24,353 nt of DNA, taken from positions 220,109 through 244,461 of the forward strand of contig BFEA01000651.1 in the NCBI GenBank assembly GCA_003427395.1. Direction: 5' to 3'. The stretch comes from Chara braunii (taxonomy: Eukaryota; Streptophyta; Charophyceae; Charales; Characeae). Shown piece after piece: positions 1-8,187 of this stretch. The notes beneath the pieces were generated by a model. It did no database searches and had not been told where the DNA came from. It worked only from the letters and a program-made list of their open reading frames with translations. The translations under genes were made by a program, and so were the position numbers. Positions within the stretch are counted from its first letter, which is position 1. Each line of letters opens with the position of its first letter.

Positions 1-22
1 GGAGGAGGAGGAGGAGGAGGAG
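1..22. repeat. (GGA)n microsatellite cut by the window edge
   Basis: Seven GGA units run from the first base of the window, so the full array length is unknown. No coding frame through it can be judged. Confidence 0.9.
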
Positions 23-798
23 CATAGTCCAGCAATAGGGGTTCACCTCATGTCTTTGAAATGCTGGGTATGATGGTACAAGATATACCAAGCACAGCTC
101 AGCAACACAGGTGAGAAAGGAACAACTCAAGAAAGGACAAGCTATGAGAATCGACACTACCATATGAACAGTGCGTCTTTATCCAACAAATAAGCACAAA
201 AAAAAGGGAAGAGGCATCCGTAAACATAAGGAGTTGTCGCCGAGTAGCTGGAAATAGGAGAGGCAAGACAATACCAGCCATCCGGTGACGAGTAGCCAAG
301 GCAGGTAGGAAAGGCGAAGCGACACGAGGAAACTTCAAAAGTTGGAAAAAAAATTGGCAGCAATCATCATAAAGTCTGTATAGCTATTCACCCTACGGCA
401 GGTGAGGACAGTGCGAACAGCTTCGCCAAGCACAACGAAGCATTTGGCTTGGATCATATAACCTATGCGTTGGCAGAGAACGAGAGTTGCACGAGCTGGA
501 CAAAGCAGTGGAAATACACAAGTACCTGCAGGGAACCCTCCAGAGGAACACGCATCGCATCGCCACAGCTCGCTCAGGACCTCCATCGTCCCGCTGGCAC
601 GTTTTCCGTGCTCTTGCTCACTTCACTTGTCTGCGAAACGAGGTAGACGTATCTGCAATACGGGCCTCGCTATATCCGGAGCTCATAGTCGTCTCAATAC
701 ATTCAAAATCATGGACCTGTCTGAATGCACCTGGTCCACGAACCGTCCAAATGCATGTAGAATGTTTAGTACTCCAGCGAGGCCCTACGACAAGGAAA
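23..798. other. Downstream flank or 3' UTR of the METTL14-like gene; no gene recognised
   Basis: This stretch lies 3' of the METTL14-like stop codon on the minus strand. It could hold the 3' UTR or intergenic sequence. Several open frames of 60 to 120 codons occur on both strands, but they overlap each other and show no domain or conserved motif that I recognise. I see no clear minus-strand AATAAA that would fix the end of the transcript. Confidence 0.4.
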
Positions 799-1503
799 TC
801 AAGGAGCGCTTGAGAAAGACCCTGTGAGCGCCATGTCAGCCTCTGCCACGCCGGACTCTGGAGTCCCATCCCTGGGACCTTGGCGAGTTCCTAGCACAGA
901 CGGGTGGCTTTCATCGTTCAGTTTCAGCACATGTCCAAAGAAACCCCGACCGGCTCCTGGGTGCCCGTACATGCCAAAGACCCCATGAGGTGGGGGAGGT
1001 CTCATGTGGGGACCACCAAGCATTCCACCAGGTCCCATCTGTATATGCCCCCCTAAGCCCAGCCCTATATGCATTCGATGCCTTGCTCCAGATGGTCCAT
1101 GCATCATGACCCCTCTCGCACCGATCATGCCCGTCATACCCGGTCCCATACCCATCACAGGACCCATTGCTCCTGGAGGCGGGCCAAGTCCTGGATGTGC
1201 TCCACCCAGTCCGGGTCCGGGTCCGGCTCCACCAAGCACACCAAACTGCGGGCCGGGCTTCTGCGGCGGCATTGGCATGGGCATTGGAACTCGCTTCACA
1301 ATTGCGTTTGCCGCTGATGGCTGCTGTGATGATGGTAAACCCACTGGACCGGTTGGCGGTGGGTTCCGCGGTGGAGGTGATTTTGGTCGCAGGGCCTCGA
1401 TCTCTGGAGTTGTACCTAGTAGATGTGGTGCATCCGGTGGTGGGTTTGATCGCCCGCCTGTCCACATTTTCCCGTCATAATCTTGAAAGTACTTGCTGTA
1501 TGT
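799..1503 (-). CDS. METTL14: METTL14/MTB-like m6A methyltransferase subunit, last coding exon
   Basis: METTL14 (plant MTB) is the RNA-binding, catalytically inactive partner of METTL3/MTA in the nuclear complex that writes N6-methyladenosine on mRNA. The exon starts after an AG acceptor at 1505-1504, in phase 0 with the upstream exon at 4708-4859. It reads TYSKYFQDYDGKMW and then PDAPHLLGTTPEIEALRPKSPPP. That matches the stretch after the MT-A70 domain, where family members carry a YxxYF-like segment, a T-x-EIE motif and LRPKSPP. The remaining roughly 170 residues are a Pro/Gly/Met-rich low-complexity tail, in the position where animal METTL14 has an RGG tail. The frame stops with TGA at 799-801 after 234 codons. 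A further 3' splice within the last 40 codons cannot be excluded, because the sequence after GRGFFGH is no longer low-complexity. Identity rests on motif recognition, not a search. Confidence 0.82.
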   Translation of the reverse strand, partial: TYSKYFQDYDGKMWTGGRSNPPPDAPHLLGTTPEIEALRPKSPPPRNPPPTGPVGLPSSQQPSAANAIVKRVPMPMPMPPQKPGPQFGVLGGAGPGPGLGGAHPGLGPPPGAMGPVMGMGPGMTGMIGARGVMMHGPSGARHRMHIGLGLGGHIQMGPGGMLGGPHMRPPPPHGVFGMYGHPGAGRGFFGHVLKLNDESHPSVLGTRQGPRDGTPESGVAEADMALTGSFSSAP

Positions 1504-1627
1504 CTTCATGAAAACGAAGCGCGAGGACAACACAAAGCCACGGAAACAAGGCCAGACAGAGCAGAAACAATGAAGGCAACAAGACACTGACCATACTGCT
1601 GTCAAAAACAATGAAGGCAACCAGCCG

Positions 1628-1700
1628 GCCTAGCTGACTTGGGACACCCATGACTGCCTAAGTACACAGACCCAAGTTCGAGCCCAGATGGAACCAGAAG
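1628..1700 (+). repeat. tRNA-like (SINE-type) segment with A-box and B-box
   Basis: TAGCTGACTTGG fits the RNA polymerase III A-box pattern. About 30 bases later AGTTCGAGCCC fits the B-box, as in the head of a tRNA-derived SINE. No clear tail or flanking duplication was found, so this may be an eroded SINE head or a chance match. Confidence 0.35.
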
Positions 1701-1823
1701 TTACGGAACGAAATCACTCTGACCTTACCTTGGGCCAGTCAGCTCAGTGATCATTTTTATTTTTTTTTCCCCTTAAAGGGCGATCGCCTTGAGGTATTAT
1801 CATCGGACTCACCAGCCCAGGTA

Positions 1824-1877
1824 AATTCAATCTTGTGACTACTTTTTTTTTGTTGTTGTTGTTAATTCAATCTTGTG
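1824..1877 (-). mobile_element. Short A-rich/(AAC)n tail flanked by 14-bp direct repeats
   Basis: AATTCAATCTTGTG occurs at 1824-1837 and again, perfectly, at 1864-1877. Between them lie 26 bases that read on the minus strand as (AAC)n followed by an A run. A target-site duplication around a residual poly(A)-type tail is the signature of a very short, 5'-truncated LINE or SINE insertion. Replication slippage is the alternative. Confidence 0.45.
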
Positions 1878-2199
1878 TCTAATCTAGAGGCTGTCGCCCT
1901 TTTCAAGATGGAAAAAAAAAAAAAACGATGACAACCGGAGAATAGGCTGATAATTAAAATATTTAAGATTGGCTAAGTTGGCTTTTCTTTTCTTTTTCTT
2001 TTTCTTCCTTCTTCTTCTCCTCTGAAACGGTATTCACCAGCTTGCAGTAGCTGATACAGATCCCAGGGCTCGATCCCTAGTCCCCACCTTACCTGTCTAC
2101 AGTATCTGTGTCGCCCCCTAGAATTGAACCTGTGACCTGTGTAGTGTAACAGTCGGTAATTGTCACAGGATCCATAGTAGCAGTGGTTCGATCTGTAGA

Positions 2200-2960
2200 C
2201 CTGTTGAGTAGGAGTCCCAGTCAGGTCTAGACGTCGTAGCTGTAGTTGTCTCGAAGAATCAAGGTCGTAGCTGCTACAGTCCAGAAAGGTCAAGGTCGTA
2301 GCTGCTACAGTACCGAAAGGCCAAGTCTACGGCCTTCCGGAAGATCTAAGTAGTGGCCTTTCGGTGTGTCCCACGTTTAGGTTGAGGCAAGTGGGCAAGT
2401 GGTGAGGCAAGTGGTGGAGTCTACCCGTGCTGAGTCAGCAGTCCCAGTCCTAGGCAGTCCTGGTTCAGTCCGGCAAGTACCGCATGGGACTGTGTGCACT
2501 TCGGGCATGGGAAGGGGCCAGACCAATGAGCTGCAGAAGTATAAATCAAGAGGCAGCGCCCAGCCATTCATTCATTCCTGCGCGAGCCATGCGGAAGCGC
2601 TGCCACAGCGACCTGTGCAAGGAGGTCTGCAGTGAGCCCGAAGACGAAGCGGGCAGAGAGACGAAGCTTAGCCATAGCGATAGGGTAGCGGCGGCCATAG
2701 CTGTCATAGCTGTAGTTCGAGTTCAGTGCGTGAGTGTGTGAGAGTGAACAGAGTATTGTGTGTGGGGTATCCAGGGTGATCCAGTGTATGCGAACAGAGA
2801 GTTGCGTGGGCGCTGTGTCGCCATAGCCATTTGAAGTGAACTCGTATCTGAGTTGCGTTCTTGGTCGTCATATCTCTGAGTTTTGAGTGGGCGCTTGTCG
2901 CCAGTCTTCTGCGCTACTGTTTGCATGCATGTAAAGTGTGAATGAAAGTGAGTCTGATTG
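2200..2960 (+). mobile_element. Probable solo LTR related to the chromovirus LTR at 8600-9272
   Basis: The segment has a TATA-like GTATAAATC at about 2539 and short upstream direct repeats typical of U3, such as TCAAGGTCGTAGCTGCTACA at 2259 and again at 2290 with period 31. It shares words with the reverse complement of 8600-8980, in the same order: GCGGAAGCGCTGC, GCGGCCATAGC-like and GTATCCAGGGT followed by GATCCA. No internal retroelement coding flanks it, so a solo LTR is the simplest reading. Exact ends and a target duplication were not resolved. Confidence 0.5.
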
Positions 2961-3346
2961 CATCCTCCCCCTCCTCCTCATTCTTCCTCTCATACCTCCC
3001 AGTTAGTTCCCCTACTGACTACACTTCCATGCGGCAAACACTAATCACCCTCCTCTACTCCCGCTTTCGTTCATCTTATTCTTCATTCTTTACAATCTCA
3101 AGATTCTCAATCTCTATTGCTGATTGAGCCACCACATGGTGAGCAAGCGTGGGGCCACCCTGTTCTCTTTTACGGCGGGAAAACAAGAAAAACGAAAAAA
3201 ACGAAAAAAAGAACAGGGGGGCACACGGCCGACCAGGGAAAAGAAAAGAAAACAAAAAAAAGGGCGCTGCATAGCATGACTGCGACCAACCTCCCCTCCT
3301 CCCTTTCTCCTCACCCCTTCTTCTGCCCCTTTCTCCATTACTACCT

Positions 3347-3459
3347 CCTACCGCCTTCCCTTGAATAGAATGTGTGGTAATTATGCCTGCGTTTGGGGGA
3401 ACTCTTAGTCTAGATAGAGTCATAATGACCGTACATTCCATTCGGGAGAAGACGGTAGG
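3347..3459. mobile_element. 113-bp foldback MITE-like element, copy 1
   Basis: Left arm 3347-3385 and right arm 3421-3459 are inverted repeats of 39 bases with 31 matches, around a 35-base loop. Most mismatches are transitions. The outer bases are CCTACCG and CGGTAGG. It has no coding capacity. A second element of identical length and layout is at 7886-7998, which argues for a mobile family rather than an accidental palindrome. A target duplication is not obvious. Confidence 0.7.
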
Positions 3460-3509
3460 TCCATTCGGGATGTCAGTGCCACATGGGCATGACTGAAATT
3501 CACCTCCCT

Positions 3510-3535
3510 CCCCCCCCCCCCCCCCCCCCCCCCCC
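3510..3535. repeat. Homopolymer C run of 26 bases
   Basis: An uninterrupted C tract follows a CTCC-rich pyrimidine stretch. Its true length is uncertain in most sequencing technologies. Confidence 0.95.
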
Positions 3536-3704
3536 TTCTCTCCCTCTTCTTCTCCTTCACCTCCCTCCTCAACTATTTGGTCAGACCACAATCTGCAGAA
3601 GAAACCAACAAATTTCAAAATGGCATAGGCTGCTACCTAACAGCAGGATGTTTTCTCTTTTTCCTTTCCCCGACACTTCGTAGTTTTTCCCCTCAACACC
3701 ACAG

Positions 3705-4080
3705 CAAGTTGGATGGGTGGGCGCTATTTGAAGGGCCCCTTTGAAGAGTAGCTACCAGACTTTTGAATACAAATGACCATGCACAGCAACTCAAGAGGAA
3801 GCTAAGCCCTCTATAAATAACCATGCCACCTCCCTTTTGCCCTCCCTCCATTGCTCTCATACACACACGCGCGCCCACCCACCCACAAGTTTGATGGGTG
3901 GGCGCACTTTGAAGGCCCCTTTTGAAGAGAAGCTACCAGCCTTTTGAATACAAATGACCATGCACAGCAACTCAAGAGGAAGCTAAACCCTGTATAAATA
4001 ACCATACCACCTCCCTTTTTTTACCCTCCCTCCATCGCTTTAATAACCCCCCCCCGCACACACACACAAGGTTGGTGTGA
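3705..4080. repeat. 181-bp tandem duplication with a third, truncated start
   Basis: Unit 1 (3705-3885) and unit 2 (3886-4066) start with CAAGTTGGATGGGTGG-like sequence and share most of their length, including TTTGAATACAAATGACCATG and a TATA-like TATAAATAACCAT. The CACAAGGTTGG at 4065-4075 lies exactly one further period on and is the stub of a third unit before similarity ends. Confidence 0.9.
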
Positions 4081-4258
4081 GTAAAGTCGACCGCTTTTCT
4101 CTCTCAGGGGTATCGCTAACTCTGGGCGGTGTGGTGAGTCCTTATCCATCAGTCAAATGCATCCTGGACAGAGTCCGCCCAGGTTCAACCTCCTGATGAG
4201 TCGGCAAAAGTTTGACAAAACAGTCTGGCACAGTCATGCTTTTTGTGCATGTACAGCG

Positions 4259-4262
<4 letters not shown>

Positions 4263-4331
<69 letters not shown>
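4263..4331. repeat. (CA)n microsatellite, about 34 copies
   Basis: A pure AC/CA dinucleotide array spans 69 bases. All open frames across it (Thr-His or Cys-Val runs) are artefacts of the repeat. Confidence 0.98.
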
Positions 4332-4333
<2 letters not shown>

Positions 4334-4707
4334 GCAAACATTTGCATACACACACAAGCTGATACATAGTCTGGTTTTCCTTTGTTTGTTTTTTTCCACA
4401 GAAATGTACCATTTGATCCATTTCCCAATTTATGCGTTTCATCCTCGAAGGGCAAGGGGCATGCTAATCTATCTGCTCTGTATCGTTCAAACTTTAACGG
4501 ATATCCCAAAGGACAGACAAGATACATACTCTTGTACCATCACACCAACAGCACAACATTTATGGCCAATGGTTAGCGACTCTGGTGAAGCTGACTGTGT
4601 AAAATAACTTCACTTAGTTTACTATAAATGATAAATGATGATAAATGATAATAGGGTCGAAGTGTGCAGCACGGTGGCACTCTCCTCCACCGTTGTTTGT
4701 CCCTTAC

Positions 4708-4859
4708 CTGGGCACTAAAATTGGATGACGTGAGGCCTTTGCCTACTGTCACCCACCCAGCTCTTATGTTGTGATCCTCCCCAAAGAGCTCAAGTCGTCG
4801 CCTCCCCTGTACGAAATGCTCTATGATGTTATACAGCTCGTCTGGTTTGGCAGTACTGC
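4708..4859 (-). CDS. METTL14: METTL14/MTB-like m6A methyltransferase subunit, penultimate exon (end of MT-A70 domain)
   Basis: The exon encodes 50 complete codons after a split glycine codon. It is bounded by a TTTCAG acceptor (AG at 4861-4860) and a GTAAGG donor starting at 4707. Its protein carries KPDELYNIIEHF, GRRRLELFGEDHNIR and GWVTVGK, the closing block of the MT-A70 fold. The IIEHF and GRRRLELFG spellings fit METTL14 better than METTL3, whose equivalent has ERLSPG and RKIELFG. Splicing to the exon at 1503 keeps phase 0 and gives NFSAQ followed by TYSKYF, which is the family order. The upstream exons, with the rest of the methyltransferase core, were not found on this strand up to the window end. 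They are therefore separated by an intron longer than 19 kb, lost, or misassembled. Confidence 0.88.
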
Positions 4860-4861
4860 CT

Positions 4862-5146
4862 GAAACAGAGAATATGACAGACAAGATAAAAAAAAGGACA
4901 GAAATTGTAAGAAAAAGATTTGTGCAGAACCAGATCAGCAAAATTGTGAAATTAGTTCAAATTACTAATAGCGCACATCAACAAGGGGGTAGCGCAGGTT
5001 CGCATGCCTGCCCCCAGGGAACCATATGTTGCTGATGCCACGCCTACGGTCAACATGCACGCATTGAGCAATTTAAGCCTCCACTCCCCTCACCGCAAGA
5101 AACTTTGAGGGACCGGTAGCACACGTTCATGAGGGCTACCAGTAGC
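4862..5146. other. No gene recognised
   Basis: This is the sequence just upstream of the METTL14-like penultimate exon. I see no exon matching the next expected METTL14 block, no RNA gene and no clear repeat. Confidence 0.4.
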
Positions 5147-5442
5147 TTAGTGCGGTGGCGGCGGCTTTGCAACTTCGTATTGATGCAGCTGCTCTGATTT
5201 GTCGTTGTCCCGGTTGACAGCCCCCTTCTCTTCGGGGAAGGGGGTCAGTCCTGTCGGAACGGCACCATACTGTAGAATTCTCGGCAGACAAATATCTTGG
5301 CCCTCGTGCAGTGAAATGCGATACTCAATGTGAATTGCAGAAATCCGTGAGCCATCGATACTTTGAATGCACGTGGCGCCCAAGGCTTCTGCCAAGGGCA
5401 CGCCCGGCTGAGCATCATTGGATTCCTCACGACCTCCGTTTC
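5147..5442 (-). CDS. Possible terminal exon of an unrecognised gene
   Basis: An open frame runs from a credible AG acceptor (CCACACTAG, AG at 5444-5443) to a TAA at 5147-5149, giving about 98 codons. The predicted peptide is of mixed composition and not repeat-like, with segments such as GATCIQSIDGSR, IHIEYRISLHEGQD and LPRILQYGAVPTG. I do not recognise a domain. It lies on the same strand as METTL14, upstream of its exons, yet does not resemble that protein. It would thus be a separate nested or neighbouring gene, or a gene fragment. Without a start codon, transcript or homologue, coding status is tentative. Confidence 0.35.
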
Positions 5443-5463
5443 CTAGTGTGGTGGCAAAAATAC

Positions 5464-5800
5464 AAAATGCATCAAATTGCTGCTGCGATTTATTTCATAG
5501 TCAAATTTTTTTTTTTTTTTATCAAATATTTCAGGACCAAATCTACAGGCATTCCAAATTTTGGATATTTTGACGCATTCTTTTGAGCGCGAGAAGTCGC
5601 TGCAGTACATTTTCCCTAACGAAAATCGCATTGGCCCACACGTGACAGCGGCAAGATGAAAGATGCGCCAAATCAGCACAACGATTTATTTCACGTTCAA
5701 TTTTCTTTTTTCTTTCACTTTTCTGATATTTTTTCCTGGAAAGATCAGCACTTAACTATTGGATCCCAAAATTTGAGACTTTTCCATGCATTCATCTGTG
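5464..5800. repeat. Diverged tandem duplication, about 195-bp period
   Basis: Sequence at 5464-5585 (AATGCATCAAAT, CGATTTATTTCA, CCAAATTTTGGATATTTT, GCATTC) reappears diverged at 5659-5795 in the same order. The copies sit between the two possible exons at 5147-5442 and 5792-6433, so they would be intronic duplications if those exons are real. Confidence 0.55.
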
Positions 5801-6433
5801 TGATAAAAATTGACAAAAGTTGGCGGCGCTTAGCGCTGCTGCTTTTTTTTTTTTTAATCGCTTCCGACAGTCCGGGAAAGCCAATTTTCGACTGTCGGGG
5901 TGGTTGGCGGTTTGAAGCAGCGCAAGTTCACTCTCCACCTTCGTGCAAACAGGGCACAAGCGTGGTGGCACGGACAGCGAAGATGCAAAATAGGCCTGCA
6001 AACACACTATGTTTCCCTCCGTGTTCTCCTCTCTACTGTCTTCTCCCAAACACAAGGCACAATCACTGAAGCTGCATTTGGCGCCAAAGTCAGTAGGTCT
6101 CCATGTTCTGCCCCCCCCCCTCTTTTTCCCTGGTTCTTCGAATTGCGCTCGACTTGGCGCAATTTCAACAATACCAAACTTCAGGAAGGGTTCGACTACT
6201 ACAACAAACAGTGAACCGTGCTTGGCCTTCGTCTCAGGTATTCCAACCATGAAATAGATGGAGATGGCTTCTCCAGGCTGGGCACTAGGATGCCCAGAGG
6301 CATTAAAAAAAAACATAAGGCCACTGGCTCCTCCCTTTCGGTCACTAATATGCCACACAAGTTCTGACGTAGTTCCTCGCTCCACTACTCTACGTTCGAC
6401 AAGTAGCAGGACTGCCACACAGACCAGATACAT
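5792..6433 (-). CDS. Possible exon of an unrecognised gene (213-codon open frame)
   Basis: This is one of the longest minus-strand open frames outside the METTL14-like exon and the retroelements. Its first half looks protein-like, with VWHISDRKGG, GLMFFFNASGHP, SIYFMVGIPETKAKHG and VVVVEPFLKFGIVEIAP. The second half, after the G run, looks like read-through of non-coding sequence. Candidate acceptors lie near 6441 and 6385, but I see no strong donor. I recognise no family. It may belong with the possible exon at 5147-5442. Confidence 0.3.
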   Translation of the reverse strand: MYLVCVAVLLLVERRVVERGTTSELVWHISDRKGGASGLMFFFNASGHPSAQPGEAISIYFMVGIPETKAKHGSLFVVVVEPFLKFGIVEIAPSRAQFEEPGKKRGGGRTWRPTDFGAKCSFSDCALCLGEDSREENTEGNIVCLQAYFASSLSVPPRLCPVCTKVESELALLQTANHPDSRKLAFPDCRKRLKKKKAAALSAANFCQFLSHR

Positions 6434-6464
6434 TTGGACCTAAGAGGCATAATATCTGCAGAAC

Positions 6465-6630
6465 ATTTAGTACACTATGTAGTGGAGCGAGGCGCATACT
6501 TCAATGAGTCACTGTGCATTGTGCTCCAGCATTTAGTACACTATGTAGTGGAGTGGGGCCCATACTTCAATGAGTCGCTGTCCATTGTGGTCCAGTAGAC
6601 TATGGAGTGGAGCGAGGCGCATGCGCCCAT
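6465..6630. repeat. 66-bp tandem repeat, two and a half copies
   Basis: ATTTAGTACACTATGTAGTGGA begins at 6465 and again at 6531 (period 66). Each copy is followed by a CATACTTCAATGAGTC block and ATTGTG-TCCAG. A partial third copy, ACTATGGAGTGGAGCGAGG, starts at 6599. Confidence 0.85.
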
Positions 6631-6639
6631 GCCCAACTC

Positions 6640-7019
6640 CTTTCCTCCAGCAAGTCAAAGGGTTACGAAGATAAGACCTGCCAATCTCCTCCACATTCAT
6701 TGGCACAGGAAATGGCAATTGTCTCCGATGAGACAAAAGTCCATCAGCCATACTCTATCGCACGTACAAGCAAACTGGCTCTCACAGAAAGGCAGTTCTC
6801 ATATGTGTGATAAATTAATATTATTTGAAGTTTGAACTTATTTCATTTCTCGAATGCCAGACCCGTTTTCCAGCAGGTGCTTCTCCCCACCAGTAAAAAA
6901 AAAAAAGAACATCGTTCAGGAAAGACAAACAAACAAACAGACCAAATGGCAGACGTGGTGGCAGTCATCAGAGGAAGAGTTCAGGAGGGGGTGACTCCTA
7001 CGAGACAGGGAGGCGGTCA
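6640..7019. other. No gene recognised
   Basis: This is mixed sequence with an A-rich stretch at about 6894-6906. Open frames of about 70 codons on the plus strand show no recognisable domain. Confidence 0.4.
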
Positions 7020-7710
7020 ATGGGAGAATAGTTTGCTGTGAAGTTGATTGCATGGGGTGAGAGAGGGGAAAGAGGCCGAGACAAACAAGGACAGTGTAGA
7101 CCAGGTGAACACCGAGGACTGCATTTGACCTGGGTGCAGACCAGGGAGGCTTAATGGGCTGTTGTGGGGGGTTCAGGGAAGCTAAGGAGACATGGAGAAG
7201 GTCATTGGGGCCATGGTTTACTGTTATGCTGCATGGGGCAAGAGAGGGGAGAGAGGGTGAGCCCGAAAGGGATTTAGTAGACCAGGTGCACACAGAGGAC
7301 TGCATTTGGCCTGGGTGCAGACCAGGGAGGCTTAATGGGCTGTTGTGGGGGGGGGGTCAGGGAAGATAGGGAGACATGGAGAAGGTCACTGGGGCCATGG
7401 TTTACTGTTACGCTGCATGGGGCAAGAGAGGGGTGAGAGGGCGAGCTGGAGAGGGATTTAGTAGACCAGGTGCACACAGAGGACTGCATTTGGCCTGGGT
7501 GCAGACCAGGAGGTCTAATGCCTGGTTCATTGCAACATGGAGCAGGGCCCCACTGGATAATTGGTGAACCACTGAGGAAATCAGACGGTCAAATTAATAG
7601 ACCAGGTGAACACAGAGGACTGCATTTGGCCTGGGTGCAGACCAGGGAGGTCTAATGCTGGTCCATTGCAACAAGGAGCAGGCCCCCGACGACATCCGAC
7701 GGTCAAAATC
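7020..7710. repeat. About 181- to 184-bp minisatellite array, roughly four units
   Basis: AGACCAGGTG starts units at 7098, 7279, 7463 and 7599 (spacings 181, 184 and 136), each followed by CTGCATTTGGCCTGGGTGCA or a close variant. The first three spacings share CATGGTTTACTGTTA-like and GCATGGGGCAAGAGAGGGG blocks. The sequence at 7020-7097 is the tail of a preceding unit. The last units carry a different tail (TCCATTGCAACA, CGACGGTCAAA). Open frames in it repeat with the array and are not genes. Confidence 0.9.
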
Positions 7711-7885
7711 ACAAGCTAAAGGTAAATGCACTAGAGGCAGGGGTCCAATTTCAAAACCTAGATCAACACACGGGTCAGTGTGGCCTGCGCTTGCTCTAAG
7801 AGCATAGTCAAACTAGGAATTTCCAGCACATATCAGACCCCAATCACAGCTGGTCCTGGATGCATCTGATGGCAATCACGTCCAA

Positions 7886-7998
7886 ACTGCCGCCTTCCCC
7901 CGAATGGAACGTACAGTAATTATCCCTGTATCTGGACTGAAAGTTGCCGCGGATTCAGGCATAATCACAGTACATTCTACTCAGGGGAAGACAGTACT
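7886..7998. mobile_element. 113-bp foldback MITE-like element, copy 2
   Basis: Arms 7886-7924 and 7960-7998 are inverted repeats with about 28 of 39 matches around a 35-base loop. Arm sequence (CCGCCTTCCC, GAATGGAA, GTAATTAT) and total length match copy 1 at 3347-3459. Its arms have diverged more than those of copy 1. Confidence 0.7.
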
Positions 7999-8187
7999 GT
8001 GAGTACACACTGAGGATCTAATCTTTCTTCGAGCACTGAAGCATTGGTGCAAGAAACAACCAGCGTTCAATTATCGGCTATTACAGCATACTCAGAAAAG
8101 CTCCTCCAGATGTATATCACCGCAAATACAACCAGGTTCAGTTCAGAAAAATCCTATTGTGAGTATGCCCTCACACGAGTTCCACCC

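Larger units (their letters stand above)
1504..4707 (-). other. METTL14: 3204-bp intron of the METTL14-like gene, filled with repeats
   Basis: The intron is defined by the GTAAGG donor next to 4708 and the ATGAAG acceptor next to 1503. It contains the tRNA-like segment, the direct-repeat-flanked tail, the probable solo LTR, a MITE-like element, a C run, a 181-bp duplication and a CA microsatellite, each listed separately. Open frames inside it, including those across the CA repeat, follow repeat composition and are not genes. Confidence 0.75.

Noticed and set aside
911-1511. Long frames overlapping the METTL14 last exon, including a 158-codon plus-strand frame and a 184-codon minus-strand frame
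   Set aside because: They are shadows of the GC-rich Pro/Gly/Met coding in other frames. Only the 799-1503 frame matches METTL14 and the splice phase.
4142-4607. Open frames on both strands across the CA repeat
   Set aside because: They consist of Thr-His or Cys-Val runs created by the dinucleotide repeat, with no flanking domain.
6258-6443. Plus-strand open frame of 61 codons
   Set aside because: It lies opposite the better minus-strand frame at 5792-6433 and has no support of its own.
7020-7655. Repeated open frames of 60 to 130 codons as a tandem gene family
   Set aside because: The frames follow the 181-bp minisatellite on both strands and contain no recognised domain.
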